Positions 5,748-5,768 of a stretch of DNA of 5,768 nt are shown here, one piece after another. The stretch spans positions 1 through 5,768 of the forward strand of contig JAQUXV010000187.1 of NCBI GenBank assembly GCA_028692205.1. The letters run 5' to 3'. Origin of the DNA: Eubacteriales bacterium (GTDB taxonomy: Bacteria; Bacillota_A; Clostridia; Christensenellales; Aristaeellaceae). The position numbers and the translations under genes are program-made. How positions within the stretch are numbered: position 1 is the stretch's first letter; each line of letters opens with the position of its first letter. The notes under the pieces are model-generated. The model saw nothing but the letters and a program-made list of their open reading frames with translations. It was not told the DNA's origin and did not search any database.

Positions 5748-5768
5748 CCTCTCCGCCTCTATCGCGCG

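Larger units (their letters stand above)
5545..5768 (-). other. Operon leader / upstream region, possibly with the 3' end of an unseen gene
   Basis: 224 bases, clearly more AT-rich than the genes, with no complete gene. Two minus-strand frames are open from the window edge: one to a TAG at 5633-5631 (45 residues, ending in a basic KKTKKIVKFLTVRQEKRR-type tail, with GC-rich third positions) and one to a TGA at 5601-5599 (55 residues, AT-rich third positions). The first is the better candidate for the tail of an upstream gene, but I recognise neither. Alternatively the stretch is an untranslated leader with the promoter candidate and dyads listed separately. I see no riboswitch and no clear terminator. 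Confidence 0.4.

Noticed and set aside
1..5768. CRISPR arrays, insertion sequences, rRNA, attachment sites or origins
   Set aside because: No regularly spaced repeats, transposase frames, terminal inverted repeats or RNA gene structure were seen.

Overview
The window is dominated by one minus-strand operon of five genes, read from about 5544 down to 493. It encodes a biotin-dependent, sodium-pumping decarboxylase or transcarboxylase system. In order of transcription the genes are: an MmdA/PccB-type acyl-CoA carboxyltransferase; an OadG/MmdD-type membrane anchor; a small biotin carrier protein; an OadB/MmdB-type sodium-pump beta subunit; and an OadA/5S-type pyruvate-oxaloacetate carboxyltransferase that lacks its own biotin domain. 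No biotin carboxylase (ATP-grasp) gene is present, so the set looks built for decarboxylation or carboxyl transfer rather than ATP-driven carboxylation.

The most interesting point is that two different carboxyltransferases sit in one operon with a single biotin carrier and a single membrane pump. The first handles acyl-CoA (probably methylmalonyl-CoA) and the last handles oxaloacetate/pyruvate. The gene order A-D-C-B matches the methylmalonyl-CoA decarboxylase operon of Veillonella without mmdE, with an OadA gene added at the end. The three soluble parts are also the counterparts of the 12S, 1.3S and 5S subunits of Propionibacterium transcarboxylase. I infer a succinate/propionate-type fermentation in which carboxyl groups move between methylmalonyl-CoA and pyruvate/oxaloacetate, and CO2 release can be coupled to Na+ export. 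This is inference from gene content, not demonstrated.

Layout from low to high coordinates: the first 39 codons of an iron-containing alcohol dehydrogenase (minus strand, running off the left edge) with its own good promoter and ribosome binding site; a 376-base intergenic stretch holding that promoter and the strong intrinsic terminator of the operon; the five-gene operon; and a 224-base upstream region at the right edge that is more AT-rich than the genes. The upstream region holds two dyads and only a weak promoter candidate. Inside the operon there are two intercistronic hairpins, one of which reads as an intrinsic terminator for the opposite strand.

The genes are rich in G and C, especially at third codon positions. 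Each gene has a strong AGGAGG-like Shine-Dalgarno sequence, and the gene families are typical of fermenting anaerobes. I therefore suggest a moderately GC-rich anaerobic Firmicute (Clostridia-like). The species cannot be named from this window.
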